This document shows, in pieces, positions 8,205-15,322 of a stretch of 20,193 nt of DNA; positions within the stretch are counted from its first letter, which is position 1; every line of letters starts with the position of its first letter. Below the pieces are notes generated by a model that was given only the letters and a program-made list of their open reading frames with translations, made no database searches and had not been told where the DNA came from. The stretch is from a virus. The position numbers and the translations under genes are program-made. The stretch spans positions 1 to 20,193 of IMG/VR virus record IMGVR_UViG_3300042454_000181. One strand, written 5' to 3'.

Positions 8205-8446
8205 TGCTTTACGGAAAAGTAACGGGCTTCTCTATGTTTTGCTCCACCAATTGGATGACTTCGATCTGAAGCTATGTATTTTTTTTCACGAAGACGAATG
8301 GTGGCCCTTCGCACAGTTGCTTCTGACACCCCCGTAATTGTTTCCATTTCGGAGCGTGACAAATTGGGTCGAGTTTGAAGAGCTACCAATATTACATAGT
8401 CCAAAAGAGTGAACCCTTCCTTGATAGCAGTTTTGAAGTCAATCAT
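8201..8446 (-). CDS. Small winged-helix DNA-binding protein, 81 aa
   Basis: Residues 14-60 read as a winged helix: a first helix (LLDYVILVALQTRP), LSRSEMETITGVSEATVRRATIRL as helix-turn-helix, then a wing with KKYIASDRS. The protein is therefore a likely small transcriptional regulator, and could be the ligand of one of the palindromic sites in the window; this link is speculative. A longer frame to 8611 overlaps the MazG gene and is rejected. The chosen ATG at 8446 lies 4 bp after the MazG stop, with GGAGG about 15 nt upstream, inside the end of that gene. Confidence 0.75.
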   Translation of the reverse strand: MIDFKTAIKEGFTLLDYVILVALQTRPNLSRSEMETITGVSEATVRRATIRLREKKYIASDRSHPIGGAKHREARYFSVKQ

Positions 8447-8450
8447 TCGA

Positions 8451-8861
8451 TTAGAACTTTTTTCCTCCCATTGCAGCCCTAACTTCTGGTTTGTGATCAT
8501 CGCGGTTGGCATTGAAAACAAGCTTTTCAGAAACAGCTCCACCAATGTCAAGATGCATAGCTCCAGCAAGATCAAGAATTCGAATGAGGGCATCAGCAAG
8601 CTCAACCTCAACCATCTTCCTATGAGGTAGCTTGTCGTCCATTAGGTCTTTTCGGACACCTTCAGTGGCTTCAGCAATTTCAGTAACAATTAGCAGAAGC
8701 TTTGTATTGATTTCTGCTACTGGAACAATTGGGCACAAAATTCCCTGCCACCATCCAGCCTCAGAAGCCAAGTCGTGACAGGCATCTCTAATGTTGTTGA
8801 TAGACTTGGCTATCCCAAATTGGACTTCAGGAAGGAACAAGGTTTCTTTTGCAGTTTTCAT
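8451..8861 (-). CDS. MazG-like nucleoside triphosphate pyrophosphohydrolase, 136 aa
   Basis: The all-alpha NTP-PPase signature is present: E61-IAE64-ATE67 followed by ELAD with E87 and D90, the acidic residues that bind Mg2+ in the ExxE(12-28)ExxD motif. The family hydrolyses (d)NTPs to (d)NMP and pyrophosphate; phage members are proposed to clean or rebalance the nucleotide pool. The domain is about 90 residues with a helical N-terminal extension holding a Trp pair. ATG at 8861 has a non-SD leader (ACAAACCATAATC). It sits 12 bp downstream of the primase-helicase, as part of a DNA replication and nucleotide operon. Confidence 0.8.
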   Translation of the reverse strand: MKTAKETLFLPEVQFGIAKSINNIRDACHDLASEAGWWQGILCPIVPVAEINTKLLLIVTEIAEATEGVRKDLMDDKLPHRKMVEVELADALIRILDLAGAMHLDIGGAVSEKLVFNANRDDHKPEVRAAMGGKKF

Positions 8862-8873
8862 GATTATGGTTTG

Positions 8874-10736
8874 TTAAAATTGCATGAACTCTTCGATTTC
8901 TTCGAAGGCCCAAGGCTTTTCGCTATACATTGGCAAAGGCTCTCCTGACTTTGGCATGAACCTTTTGCACTCTTTGTGGAAAAAGAACGAGGCCAGTGGC
9001 CATTCGCCAGTTGCTCGTTGCTTACGGACAATAATCTTGCCGCATGGGGTGGAGTCAAAGAAATCATCAATCTCTTGAGGAGAAAAGTTTGAGTTTTCCA
9101 TTTCCCCGATGCGTTCTGCTTTTGCCCCATCACGCCACACTGTGATGATGTTGTGAGGCATATCGCCCCACTCTGAAGCACCACGGATTTCTGCCATGCC
9201 GGGTGGCTTAGCAGTGCTTTCTGGTGGCTTGCGTGGGTGAGCGACAATGTGCAAGTGAACTGGATACTTGGCAACAAACACCCGAAGTCCGTCAATGGCG
9301 TCTGCTTGAGCCGTATTGTCACCACGGTCGATGTTCATGGTCATCACGTTATCGATGACGAAAGTATCGATGCCGTAGCGTTTGTGAGCATGAGTGAACG
9401 TGGAAATGAGATGCTTGGGGTCAGCACGCTCCATTGACTTATACATGAACACCAGACCAGCTAGGTGATCAAAGGCCAAGTCAAACTCCTTGGTGTAAGG
9501 CAGATTAGGGTAGGCTGTAAACTGAGTCAGAATTTGAGCAAAGGTCATTTCTGGTTGCTGCTCAAACGATGCGACACAACTTTGCTTTCCCTTGGCTGCA
9601 AGGCTTGCAATTTGATTGGCCACTGCCGTTGATTTGCCGTGACCAGAGAAACCAAACCACAATGTGATTTCGTGTTTACGGAAGGTCAAATTGAAGTTGG
9701 GCAAGAAGAAGCCATCTCCTTCTGTCAAGTGGTCACCCCTCATGCAGGAACGAGTGCCTTCACGCATTAAAGATGGATCAATGATTTCCGCAATGGGTTC
9801 CCTAATTGTATTGTCGATTAGCTTCCTGACCTCGTCGCCTCGCCCAGAACGAAGCATATCGTTGGCATCCTTGAGAGGAAGCTTCACCGCCATGCAACGC
9901 TCGTTGCCAAGTCGTGGCAGCGCTGTTTTGCTCGCTTTCTCCCCTTCTTCGTCAGAGTCAAACAAGAGGACGATGTCGTCGAAGTGCGACAAGTAGTGAT
10001 AGTCGAGCGTGATCCAATTCATGTTGCAGGCACCCATGGGAATGGACACTGCAGGAATGCCGATTTCGTAGAGAGCCAAAGCATCCCACTCACCTTCGGT
10101 AATCACCAACTGACTCACCTTCTCAGGATCACAAACATCCTTGCCAAACAAACACTGAATACCATCAGGACTAACCCAAGTGGACTTCTTGCCTTCTGGA
10201 GTCAGATTGTGACCCCAATGCTTGGTCATCCCAATTTGACCGAATGCATCGTAGTAAGGAAAGATTAGTCCATCACGAGTGTCGGAGCAAACTCCGTAAG
10301 CACGCAATGTGGCTTCGCTAATACCACGCTTCTTGGCATACTCAATTGATTTACCACTTAGTGGCCTCATCTCACTTGCAAGTTTACCCGGATCTTTTGC
10401 CCGTGCTTGTGCGCCAAAGCTTTGAATTGGCTGTACGTTGCAAAATTGAGCAAGCCACTGAATGCCATCACGCAATGTAATGCCCTTGACGAGTGAAACT
10501 AGCTTCCACGGGCGACCTTTGACTTCTGGGTCGGCAAAGTCTTGGAACCATCCCGGATTGGTGCTACGGGTGCTGATCATCATCGAGCTACCTTTACGGC
10601 CATCAATACCCCCAATCTTGTAGGCCGAAGCCTCTTTTTTGGCTTCCGGAAACAACGACATTACGAAGTCGTCGATTCGTCCTGATAGAGCACTCTTGAT
10701 TTGCTCTAGGTCGTAAAAATTTGATTCTTGAGACAT
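8874..10736 (-). CDS. Primase-helicase (TOPRIM plus DnaB-like ATPase, Twinkle/T7 gp4 type), 620 aa
   Basis: It unwinds DNA at the phage fork and may prime it. TOPRIM: LVITEGEWDALALYE (E214) and IVLLFDSDEEGEKA (D260, D262). RecA/DnaB-type motor: Walker A GFSGHGKST (362-370), Walker B IDTFVIDN (456-463), a His motif at HIVAHPRKP (497-504), then ASEWGDMPHN and an arginine-finger-like IIVRKQRATGEW (568-579). Residues 1-110 have the size of a primase N-terminal domain but lack the usual CxxC/CHC2 zinc ribbon, so it resembles gp4B or Twinkle and de novo priming is doubtful. ATG at 10736, 5 bp after the upstream stop, without an SD. Confidence 0.93.
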   Translation of the reverse strand: MSQESNFYDLEQIKSALSGRIDDFVMSLFPEAKKEASAYKIGGIDGRKGSSMMISTRSTNPGWFQDFADPEVKGRPWKLVSLVKGITLRDGIQWLAQFCNVQPIQSFGAQARAKDPGKLASEMRPLSGKSIEYAKKRGISEATLRAYGVCSDTRDGLIFPYYDAFGQIGMTKHWGHNLTPEGKKSTWVSPDGIQCLFGKDVCDPEKVSQLVITEGEWDALALYEIGIPAVSIPMGACNMNWITLDYHYLSHFDDIVLLFDSDEEGEKASKTALPRLGNERCMAVKLPLKDANDMLRSGRGDEVRKLIDNTIREPIAEIIDPSLMREGTRSCMRGDHLTEGDGFFLPNFNLTFRKHEITLWFGFSGHGKSTAVANQIASLAAKGKQSCVASFEQQPEMTFAQILTQFTAYPNLPYTKEFDLAFDHLAGLVFMYKSMERADPKHLISTFTHAHKRYGIDTFVIDNVMTMNIDRGDNTAQADAIDGLRVFVAKYPVHLHIVAHPRKPPESTAKPPGMAEIRGASEWGDMPHNIITVWRDGAKAERIGEMENSNFSPQEIDDFFDSTPCGKIIVRKQRATGEWPLASFFFHKECKRFMPKSGEPLPMYSEKPWAFEEIEEFMQF

Positions 10737-10741
10737 TAAAT

Positions 10742-11110
10742 TCAGTCTTGATTGCTCATCACTTCCTCGTTGATTTTCTCGATGATCTTGCGGACCAAGG
10801 GGTCACCTGTCAGCGAACTGTGACACGAAATCACTGACGCAAACAGATTGACCCCATTGGCTGTAGCCACAGGCAAGGCTCCAACAAAATACTTCACGGC
10901 ATTATCCATCAAATCCATCATCTTTTGCTCAGAAGCTTTTTGCCATTTCTGGTTTAGCTCTTTACTTCGAGGATCTTGAATGATTGCCAATGACATTTCC
11001 ATTTGCAACGACCCCAAGAGATTAAGGATGTTCCTTATTTCCTTAACGGAATCAGCAAATTGCTCTGGATTTTCCAGTTCTGGATCTGGCCAATGGTCAG
11101 GCTTTTCCAC
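10742..11110 (-). CDS. Hypothetical protein, 122 aa, in replication operon
   Basis: Not recognised. Helical, with a Met-rich segment (QMEMSLAIIQDP, then SEQKMMDLMDNAVKYF) and a Leu/Val/Ala-rich middle. The start is a GTG at 11110 that overlaps the preceding gene by 14 nt; no ATG gives a longer product, and Met38 would remove a third of it. It lies between the 315-aa gene and the primase-helicase and is probably co-expressed with both. Confidence 0.7.
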   Translation of the reverse strand: MEKPDHWPDPELENPEQFADSVKEIRNILNLLGSLQMEMSLAIIQDPRSKELNQKWQKASEQKMMDLMDNAVKYFVGALPVATANGVNLFASVISCHSSLTGDPLVRKIIEKINEEVMSNQD

Positions 11111-12044
11111 TTTTAGCTTTTTTCGGTGTTTTGATTTCGATTGGCTCTCCGTTGTCTTTGCGCACAGTGTCGTTCTTGAGGTCGATTACAATTCGTCCAG
11201 TGGGAATTGAAGAAGCAGTTCCTTTAATCTTTACCCACTCGTTTTCATTCAAGACAAGGTAAGTCACTTTGTTCTGCTTGTAGGCAAGAATGAGGTCTTC
11301 AGCTTGTCCCTTGGAGCGGATGTTTTTGATCACCTCGTCATCGCCCATAATCTTGACGATGGAAGAAAGGTCGCGAACTTGCTTGGCTCCCAACTCGTAA
11401 GTTTCAGCCTTGCTCAGGATGAGGTCTTTGGAACTCTCGTCAATCTTCTGGAACAAGGCTTCCTTGTGGTGAGAGAACGACAGTTTGTAACGCTTTCCTT
11501 TGTAAGTGTCGTAAACCTTCTCAGCAGTCCAGATGGTATTGTAGCTGGCAGTGTCCAAGTCAGCCACTTGTGATGGATCGAAATCCTCACCAAACAGTGC
11601 TCTCAAGTTGCTCGTAATGGACCCCAGCATCCACGAGGAGCGATCATCAATAACATCCCCAAGAGTGCGTAGCTTGATGACGCTTGAGACCACCTGATAG
11701 GCTCTAGTAAGCTCAGGAGGATTGTTTGGATTGATGGTGCAAATCCCATCAGAAGTGATTAGGAACGAGTCGTCTCCGCTCATTGCGTTCATCAATCCGA
11801 ACGCTGCATTGTCTACTACGCTATCAGTCTGAGCTGGCTCTACCTCAAAGCTGAGATTGAGAGCAAAGTCATCAATTTGAGAGTGCAAATGCTCTTCGTA
11901 ATTGGCGAACAAAGGACTTCCTTTTAGCCTAACTTGAGCAATTACTTCTTTTACTACCTGCTCTGGAAGCTGGTATTCTTCTGCAAAAACTGAAGCGTCA
12001 GCATCAGTAACGATTGATCCATTATGGAATAGTGGTTTGTTCAT
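11097..12044 (-). CDS. Hypothetical protein, 315 aa, in replication operon
   Basis: Not recognised. It is an acidic alpha/beta-looking protein. The C-terminal 60 residues become basic and beta-rich (WVKIKGTASSIPTGRIVIDL), ending in a Lys-rich tail (KTPKKAKSGKA) suited to nucleic-acid contact. No Walker, TOPRIM, nuclease or polymerase motif was seen. Being immediately upstream of the primase-helicase suggests a replication or recombination accessory role, inferred from position only. ATG at 12044, 10 bp from a perfect 7-bp palindrome (12054-12068), with no SD. Confidence 0.75.
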   Translation of the reverse strand: MNKPLFHNGSIVTDADASVFAEEYQLPEQVVKEVIAQVRLKGSPLFANYEEHLHSQIDDFALNLSFEVEPAQTDSVVDNAAFGLMNAMSGDDSFLITSDGICTINPNNPPELTRAYQVVSSVIKLRTLGDVIDDRSSWMLGSITSNLRALFGEDFDPSQVADLDTASYNTIWTAEKVYDTYKGKRYKLSFSHHKEALFQKIDESSKDLILSKAETYELGAKQVRDLSSIVKIMGDDEVIKNIRSKGQAEDLILAYKQNKVTYLVLNENEWVKIKGTASSIPTGRIVIDLKNDTVRKDNGEPIEIKTPKKAKSGKA

Positions 12045-12053
12045 GGTTGAAAT

Positions 12054-12068
12054 TTTAGCCTGGCTAAA
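12054..12068. promoter_or_regulatory. Palindromic intergenic site, copy 2 (TTTAGCCTGGCTAAA)
   Basis: Perfect 7-bp arms TTTAGCC and GGCTAAA around one base. It lies in the 32-bp gap between the 183-aa and 315-aa genes, ending 10 bp before the ATG, so binding there could block translation or transcription of the replication operon. As RNA it could also form a 6-bp hairpin with a 3-nt loop. Confidence 0.45.
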
Positions 12069-12076
12069 TAATTGAG

Positions 12077-12628
12077 CTAGTCAAGCGGCTTCTGCGACTC
12101 GATCCACTGCTCGTGTTCTTCGTTGTCGATCTGGTCCAAATCACGCTTTCTCCAGTCGTTTGGCCCGTCGTCAGAGTAAATCCGGACAGCAAGTGGGTCA
12201 GCTAGGATGGCTTTGACTTGCTCAAGCTTAGTTTTGGCGTTGATCTCGGCGTTAGTCGGTGACGGATTGTAACCGACTGGCGTTTCGCGAATCCGATCAA
12301 ACTCCGCGCCGTCAGGAATCGCGATGTCGCCTCGGATCATCGCGAGTTCCACTTCTTCGGGGTCTTCGATCATCGCCGTAAGTCGCCCTAGCTCGCTGAC
12401 CAAATCGGCCACGCGCCCCGGCAGGCTTTCCGGCGTGTGAGCCGGGATGTAGCCAACCGGCAGCGCCTTTAGAGTGGCATCGATGATTACCCTCGCGTCG
12501 TTCCGCTCGCGCCGCACTCGGAAAACCTCTAGCTGGTAATGATTACTGTCTTGGCGCTCTTGCTCAAGGTCGCGCTCCAGCTTCGCGAGTCGGTCAACAA
12601 GGTGGATTAATTGCTCTTCAGGTGTCAT
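12077..12628 (-). CDS. Hypothetical coiled-coil protein, 183 aa
   Basis: Not recognised. Residues 5-50 are a heptad-like, Glu/Arg/Leu-rich coiled coil; the middle and C-terminal parts are acidic and probably partly disordered, with a VGYNPSPTNAEIN turn region. ATG at 12628 has a strong SD (GGAGGAGG, about 6 nt upstream), unlike the A-rich leaders of the genes outside this cassette. It overlaps the preceding 97-aa gene by 11 nt. G+C content is visibly higher than in the genes to its left, suggesting a different origin. Confidence 0.75.
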   Translation of the reverse strand: MTPEEQLIHLVDRLAKLERDLEQERQDSNHYQLEVFRVRRERNDARVIIDATLKALPVGYIPAHTPESLPGRVADLVSELGRLTAMIEDPEEVELAMIRGDIAIPDGAEFDRIRETPVGYNPSPTNAEINAKTKLEQVKAILADPLAVRIYSDDGPNDWRKRDLDQIDNEEHEQWIESQKPLD

Positions 12629-12911
12629 TGCGGGCCTCCTCCCACGCGGCGAGGGCTCTCAATAATTCCCCGCCATTGGCAAACAAGCTTTTAACATTCC
12701 CAATTGCTCCCGCCAGCCTGTCCGCCAGCTCCCGCTCGTCCTCCAGCCATTTACCCATAAGCTTTATCGCTTCGTGGTTGGCGGATAGCTGTTCCTCCAG
12801 CTCCTCCAGCCGGTCGGAGGCTTGATTAGCAACAAGGGCAGGGCGACCAAATAAGATTCCGTCCGCGATTCTGTCGAGTTCGGCTGCTAGTTCTTTGGTT
12901 TCGGTGTTCAT
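12618..12911 (-). CDS. Hypothetical helical protein, 97 aa
   Basis: Not recognised. Almost entirely charged and helical (LEELEEQLSANHEAIKL, WLEDERELADRLAGAI), ending LRALAAWEEARNDT; a coiled-coil or scaffold-like small protein. The true start is taken as ATG 12911, which forms an ATGA overlap with the stop of the zinc-ribbon nuclease gene; the frame upstream of it, to 13028, only re-reads that gene. Its codons are G+C-rich like the cassette. Confidence 0.65.
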   Translation of the reverse strand: MNTETKELAAELDRIADGILFGRPALVANQASDRLEELEEQLSANHEAIKLMGKWLEDERELADRLAGAIGNVKSLFANGGELLRALAAWEEARNDT

Positions 12912-13807
12912 GGTGTTGATTCGTTTACTTTGATCTCTGGAAATCTCTTTAGAGCGGCAAACTCTCCACTGCAAAATTGCACGGCTTCTTCGTTGGTATA
13001 AATCAAATAGACAGGGCCACCTCTCCAATCATCGGCCCAAATCTTTTGCAGTTTGTTCAATCCTTTTTTCCCATATGAAGTCTTGGGATTTTTGATGTCA
13101 AACAAGTGCCACCCTCCGTTGATCCATGCAATCCCATCAGGAATTCCTTGACCAGCAGAGCTTAAATCTCTAGCAGGGACCAATCCTGATATAATGCCAA
13201 AAATTTCCTTATGGTTCGCGTCTTTTTTTGCTCCGTAATGCATGACTGCTAATTTAGATGCTGCTCCAGCTCTAACCGGACCACCGCTTGCCACAAAGCA
13301 ATCCTTGCTGCAAAACTGTTTTTTGCTGCTTGGCGGGTGCCGAAATTGCTTGCCGCATTTATGGCAATCACTGAAGAACTTTGCGCGGGGCCGCGGTTTG
13401 TAATTACTGAAAACCAAGCCTAGAGTTTGCTGCCTAAATCGCAAAGGAGTCGATCTGTTAAATTTTCGCTGGTCGAGCTTTGCGTTTTTGGCCTTGGTGT
13501 TTCCTTCGCGCTTAGAATCTGAATAGCACTTTGCGGAGCAATACTTTCTTGTTTTGTTGTAGCTATCAAACGTCGCAGCGCACTTTTGGCAAGTTTTTAC
13601 GGAAGCTGCGCGGAAGTTTGGGTTTTTGGCTCCTATCAAATCAGACTTGTATGCGTTAGCCATGCAGGCATATGAGCAATACTTTTGTCGTTTTTGATGC
13701 GCAGTAGCTTTTTCCGTCTTGCCGCATTCCTGGCAAGACCACTGATTGATAGCCGCGACGATCTCGTCTTGCGACCCGTCCTTGCCGTGGAATGTGGTCT
13801 TGCTCAT
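12908..13807 (-). CDS. Nuclease with three zinc ribbons fused to a PD-(D/E)XK-like domain, 299 aa
   Basis: Three successive CxxC...CxxxC modules occupy the N-terminal half: C25/C28/C44/C48, C73/C76/C90/C94 and C148/C151/C166/C170, each with a basic linker, as in treble-clef or HNH-associated zinc fingers. The C-terminal part (about 195-285) reads like a VRR-NUC/PD-(D/E)XK nuclease: an upstream basic helix, GIPD (P223-D224), WHLFDIKNP (D237-x-K239) and then a helix with KLQKIW. I infer a DNA nuclease targeted by its zinc ribbons. It is A+T-richer than its neighbours, joined to both by ATGA overlaps, and looks like a recent insertion in the G+C-richer cassette. Confidence 0.8.
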   Translation of the reverse strand: MSKTTFHGKDGSQDEIVAAINQWSCQECGKTEKATAHQKRQKYCSYACMANAYKSDLIGAKNPNFRAASVKTCQKCAATFDSYNKTRKYCSAKCYSDSKREGNTKAKNAKLDQRKFNRSTPLRFRQQTLGLVFSNYKPRPRAKFFSDCHKCGKQFRHPPSSKKQFCSKDCFVASGGPVRAGAASKLAVMHYGAKKDANHKEIFGIISGLVPARDLSSAGQGIPDGIAWINGGWHLFDIKNPKTSYGKKGLNKLQKIWADDWRGGPVYLIYTNEEAVQFCSGEFAALKRFPEIKVNESTP

Positions 13808-13998
13808 TTTCTCGCGAGGTCGGGTGCGAATTGCGTTTGTAGTCCCTCAAAGACTCGGCGGTCTTGAACGCTCAACCACTGGCCGGAAGCGTCGAGGTGG
13901 ACGCCCTCCGCGATGCCAGAGACAAGCGCAAGCTCGATCCCGCTAAGTCGCCTGCTACAATAGTCGCGAAGGATGGCGGCGATTTCGGGGTCACTCAT
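13804..13998 (-). CDS. Hypothetical protein, 64 aa
   Basis: Not recognised. It is a small soluble protein (PEIAAILRDYCSRRLSG at the N-terminus, then a mixed region). ATG at 13998 has a perfect-looking SD (AAAGGAGG, about 6 nt upstream) and overlaps the preceding gene by 8 nt; the stop overlaps the nuclease start as ATGA. Short, but start signal, coupling and cassette codon use support it. Confidence 0.6.
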   Translation of the reverse strand: MSDPEIAAILRDYCSRRLSGIELALVSGIAEGVHLDASGQWLSVQDRRVFEGLQTQFAPDLARK

Positions 13999-14293
13999 CG
14001 CGTCCTCCTTTCACGGCGGCGATGGCCGCTTGCAGTTCAGAAATTTGATGCCTTCCGCTGCACTTGCATGTTTCCTCGCATCGGAGATTCCCGTCCAACG
14101 CAGACACTGCGCGATTGGCAATCTCCAGCAACTCGTCGCGCTGGCGCTCTAGTCGGCGGGCAAATGCCGCTTCTACAACGTCGGTTTCGCCCCATGCCGC
14201 ATAATCCGTCTCCGGTGTTGCCCTCGGCTCGCTCGCGTGGTCGTCTCGAGCCTCGGATGCCGGGTCGCGGCATGGGTCTTCGGGGGTTCTCAT
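13991..14293 (-). CDS. Hypothetical protein with TPETD/FARRLERQRDE pattern, 100 aa
   Basis: Residues 26-55 read TPETDYAAW... then VVEAAFARRLERQRDELLE, a layout I have seen in small phage proteins of Verrucomicrobiota and Planctomycetota genomes; this is memory, not a search. The first 25 residues are charged and disordered. C72, C76 and C78 with H82 near the C-terminus could bind a metal. SD AAAGGAGG sits about 5 nt before the ATG at 14293, which overlaps the preceding stop as ATGA. Confidence 0.65.
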   Translation of the reverse strand: MRTPEDPCRDPASEARDDHASEPRATPETDYAAWGETDVVEAAFARRLERQRDELLEIANRAVSALDGNLRCEETCKCSGRHQISELQAAIAAVKGGRDE

Positions 14294-14556
14294 GCGCCCT
14301 CCTTTCTGGCGGCGAGCATAAGGTCAGCCCATTCGTAACAAGATCGAGCGACTTCTTGTCCAGTTATTGAACTGCCAATGATTTCCGCGCAGGAAAGCTG
14401 TCCCTTCAAAGCTGCCGCCGCGAAATGATCACGCATAGTCATCTGCTCACCGCGAAAACTAGCAACGTGCTGCCGGAATTCTTTGGTTTCGACAAGTTCC
14501 AGATAACCGCCAATCTCTGCGTCGGTCGCGCCGTCAATGTCGTTTAGTGTTCTCAT
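14290..14556 (-). CDS. Hypothetical protein, 88 aa
   Basis: Not recognised. Helical, acidic at the N-terminus (NDIDGATDAEIGGYLELVET), then an amphipathic part ending YEWADLMLAARKEGA. The ATG at 14556 is preferred over the GTG at 14568 because it makes an ATGA overlap with the previous stop. It is followed by ATGA coupling to the 100-aa gene. G+C-rich cassette member. Confidence 0.65.
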   Translation of the reverse strand: MRTLNDIDGATDAEIGGYLELVETKEFRQHVASFRGEQMTMRDHFAAAALKGQLSCAEIIGSSITGQEVARSCYEWADLMLAARKEGA

Positions 14557-14822
14557 GCTTCGTTCCACAAGGGGATTGAGAGTTTCTTTGCGAGGTTGAC
14601 GATAGCCTCGTCCTCGGTGTCGCCACCGGCTTCGGCAATCTCCGTTTTTGTCTGCTTACCGCCTTGGAATGCCCAATAGCGGAAGAGTCGGTTTCCGGTG
14701 ATCTCGCAGCAATCGCCGGGTTCGTGGTCAATGCCGTTGTCGATGGTGTCGATTTGATGGTGCCGCAACCACTGCAAGCGCGGTGATGGGCTTTCGGGGA
14801 TGTCAAATAGGGTGTCGGTCAT
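14553..14822 (-). CDS. Hypothetical protein, 89 aa
   Basis: Not recognised. Short acidic protein: DIPESPSPRLQWLRHHQIDT, then a Gly/Asp-rich centre with a Cys pair (DCCEI) and a helical end with DEAIVNLAKKL. ATG at 14822 has AAAGGA about 9 nt upstream and overlaps the preceding stop as ATGA. G+C-rich cassette member. Confidence 0.65.
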   Translation of the reverse strand: MTDTLFDIPESPSPRLQWLRHHQIDTIDNGIDHEPGDCCEITGNRLFRYWAFQGGKQTKTEIAEAGGDTEDEAIVNLAKKLSIPLWNEA

Positions 14823-15211
14823 GGTGTGTTCCTTTCAATTTTGGCTAGTGGTTGGTCAGATGTCTTGTGCGGCTGGTCGTAGTTGACTCCGTAAAAATCC
14901 GGCTTTGTCTTGCCTTGATCCTCCAGCCAGTCCCAAGCGAGGCGATGACGGAAAACCGCGTGCAAATCCCAAGCTTCCTTGTGGCGATCCTTGGCGCGGC
15001 GGATTCCTACGTTGGCGTCACAATGGATGCGAAGCTGGCGTCGGATATCGTCCATCATCGCGTGATATTCGGACCAATCCACCGGCTCTCTGAACGGCAG
15101 TTCGTCGAATGCCATTTCGATCTGGCAAATTCCAAGGCGAGCGGTAATTTCGCACGCCATGGATAACGTGGCTAGTTGTTCTTGGGTTACGTTGATGGTG
15201 TAGGTTCTCAT
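14819..15211 (-). CDS. Hypothetical protein, 130 aa
   Basis: Not recognised. The N-terminus (MRTYTINVTQEQLATLSMACEITARL) resembles the start of small phage helical proteins; the middle is aromatic and acidic (WSEYHAMMDDIRRQL), the end charged. No SD is seen before the ATG at 15211. It is the first gene of the G+C-rich cassette; its codons (GCG, CGC and the like) differ from the DUF932 gene just upstream, so a mosaic junction lies between 15211 and 15323. Confidence 0.7.
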   Translation of the reverse strand: MRTYTINVTQEQLATLSMACEITARLGICQIEMAFDELPFREPVDWSEYHAMMDDIRRQLRIHCDANVGIRRAKDRHKEAWDLHAVFRHRLAWDWLEDQGKTKPDFYGVNYDQPHKTSDQPLAKIERNTP

Positions 15212-15223
15212 AGTGTTAGCGCG

Positions 15224-15307
15224 TTAACTGAGTGATAATCGTTGCAAGTTCGCCAGCGGACAGCGTTGCCCCAGCTTGGGGAATCCTTGGAATTCAGGTT
15301 GGTTCAT
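15224..15307 (-). pseudogene. 27-aa truncated HTH/excisionase-like reading frame
   Basis: ATG 15307 to TAA 15224 encodes 27 residues including GFPKLGQRCPLANLQRLSLS, which resembles the start of small excisionase-type HTH proteins of the 'PKxGxRCPxxGLSRxTL' kind, but stops where the recognition helix would continue. The leader ends in AAACCAAAATC, like the A-rich leaders elsewhere. It lies at the junction with the G+C-rich cassette, so it is most likely a remnant; a translated micropeptide cannot be excluded. Confidence 0.35.
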
Positions 15308-15322
15308 GATTTTGGTTTGTAA

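Noticed and set aside
8864-9325. Leftward 153-aa frame inside the primase-helicase gene
   Set aside because: Out-of-frame shadow of the helicase domain; Ser/Cys-rich, no start signal.
13864-14370. Rightward 168-aa frame in the G+C-rich cassette
   Set aside because: Typical antisense frame of G+C-rich genes; leftward genes there have SD sites and ATGA coupling.
15215-15228. GTTAGCGCGTTAAC near-palindrome before the 130-aa gene
   Set aside because: Arms match only over 4 bp at each end; a single copy.
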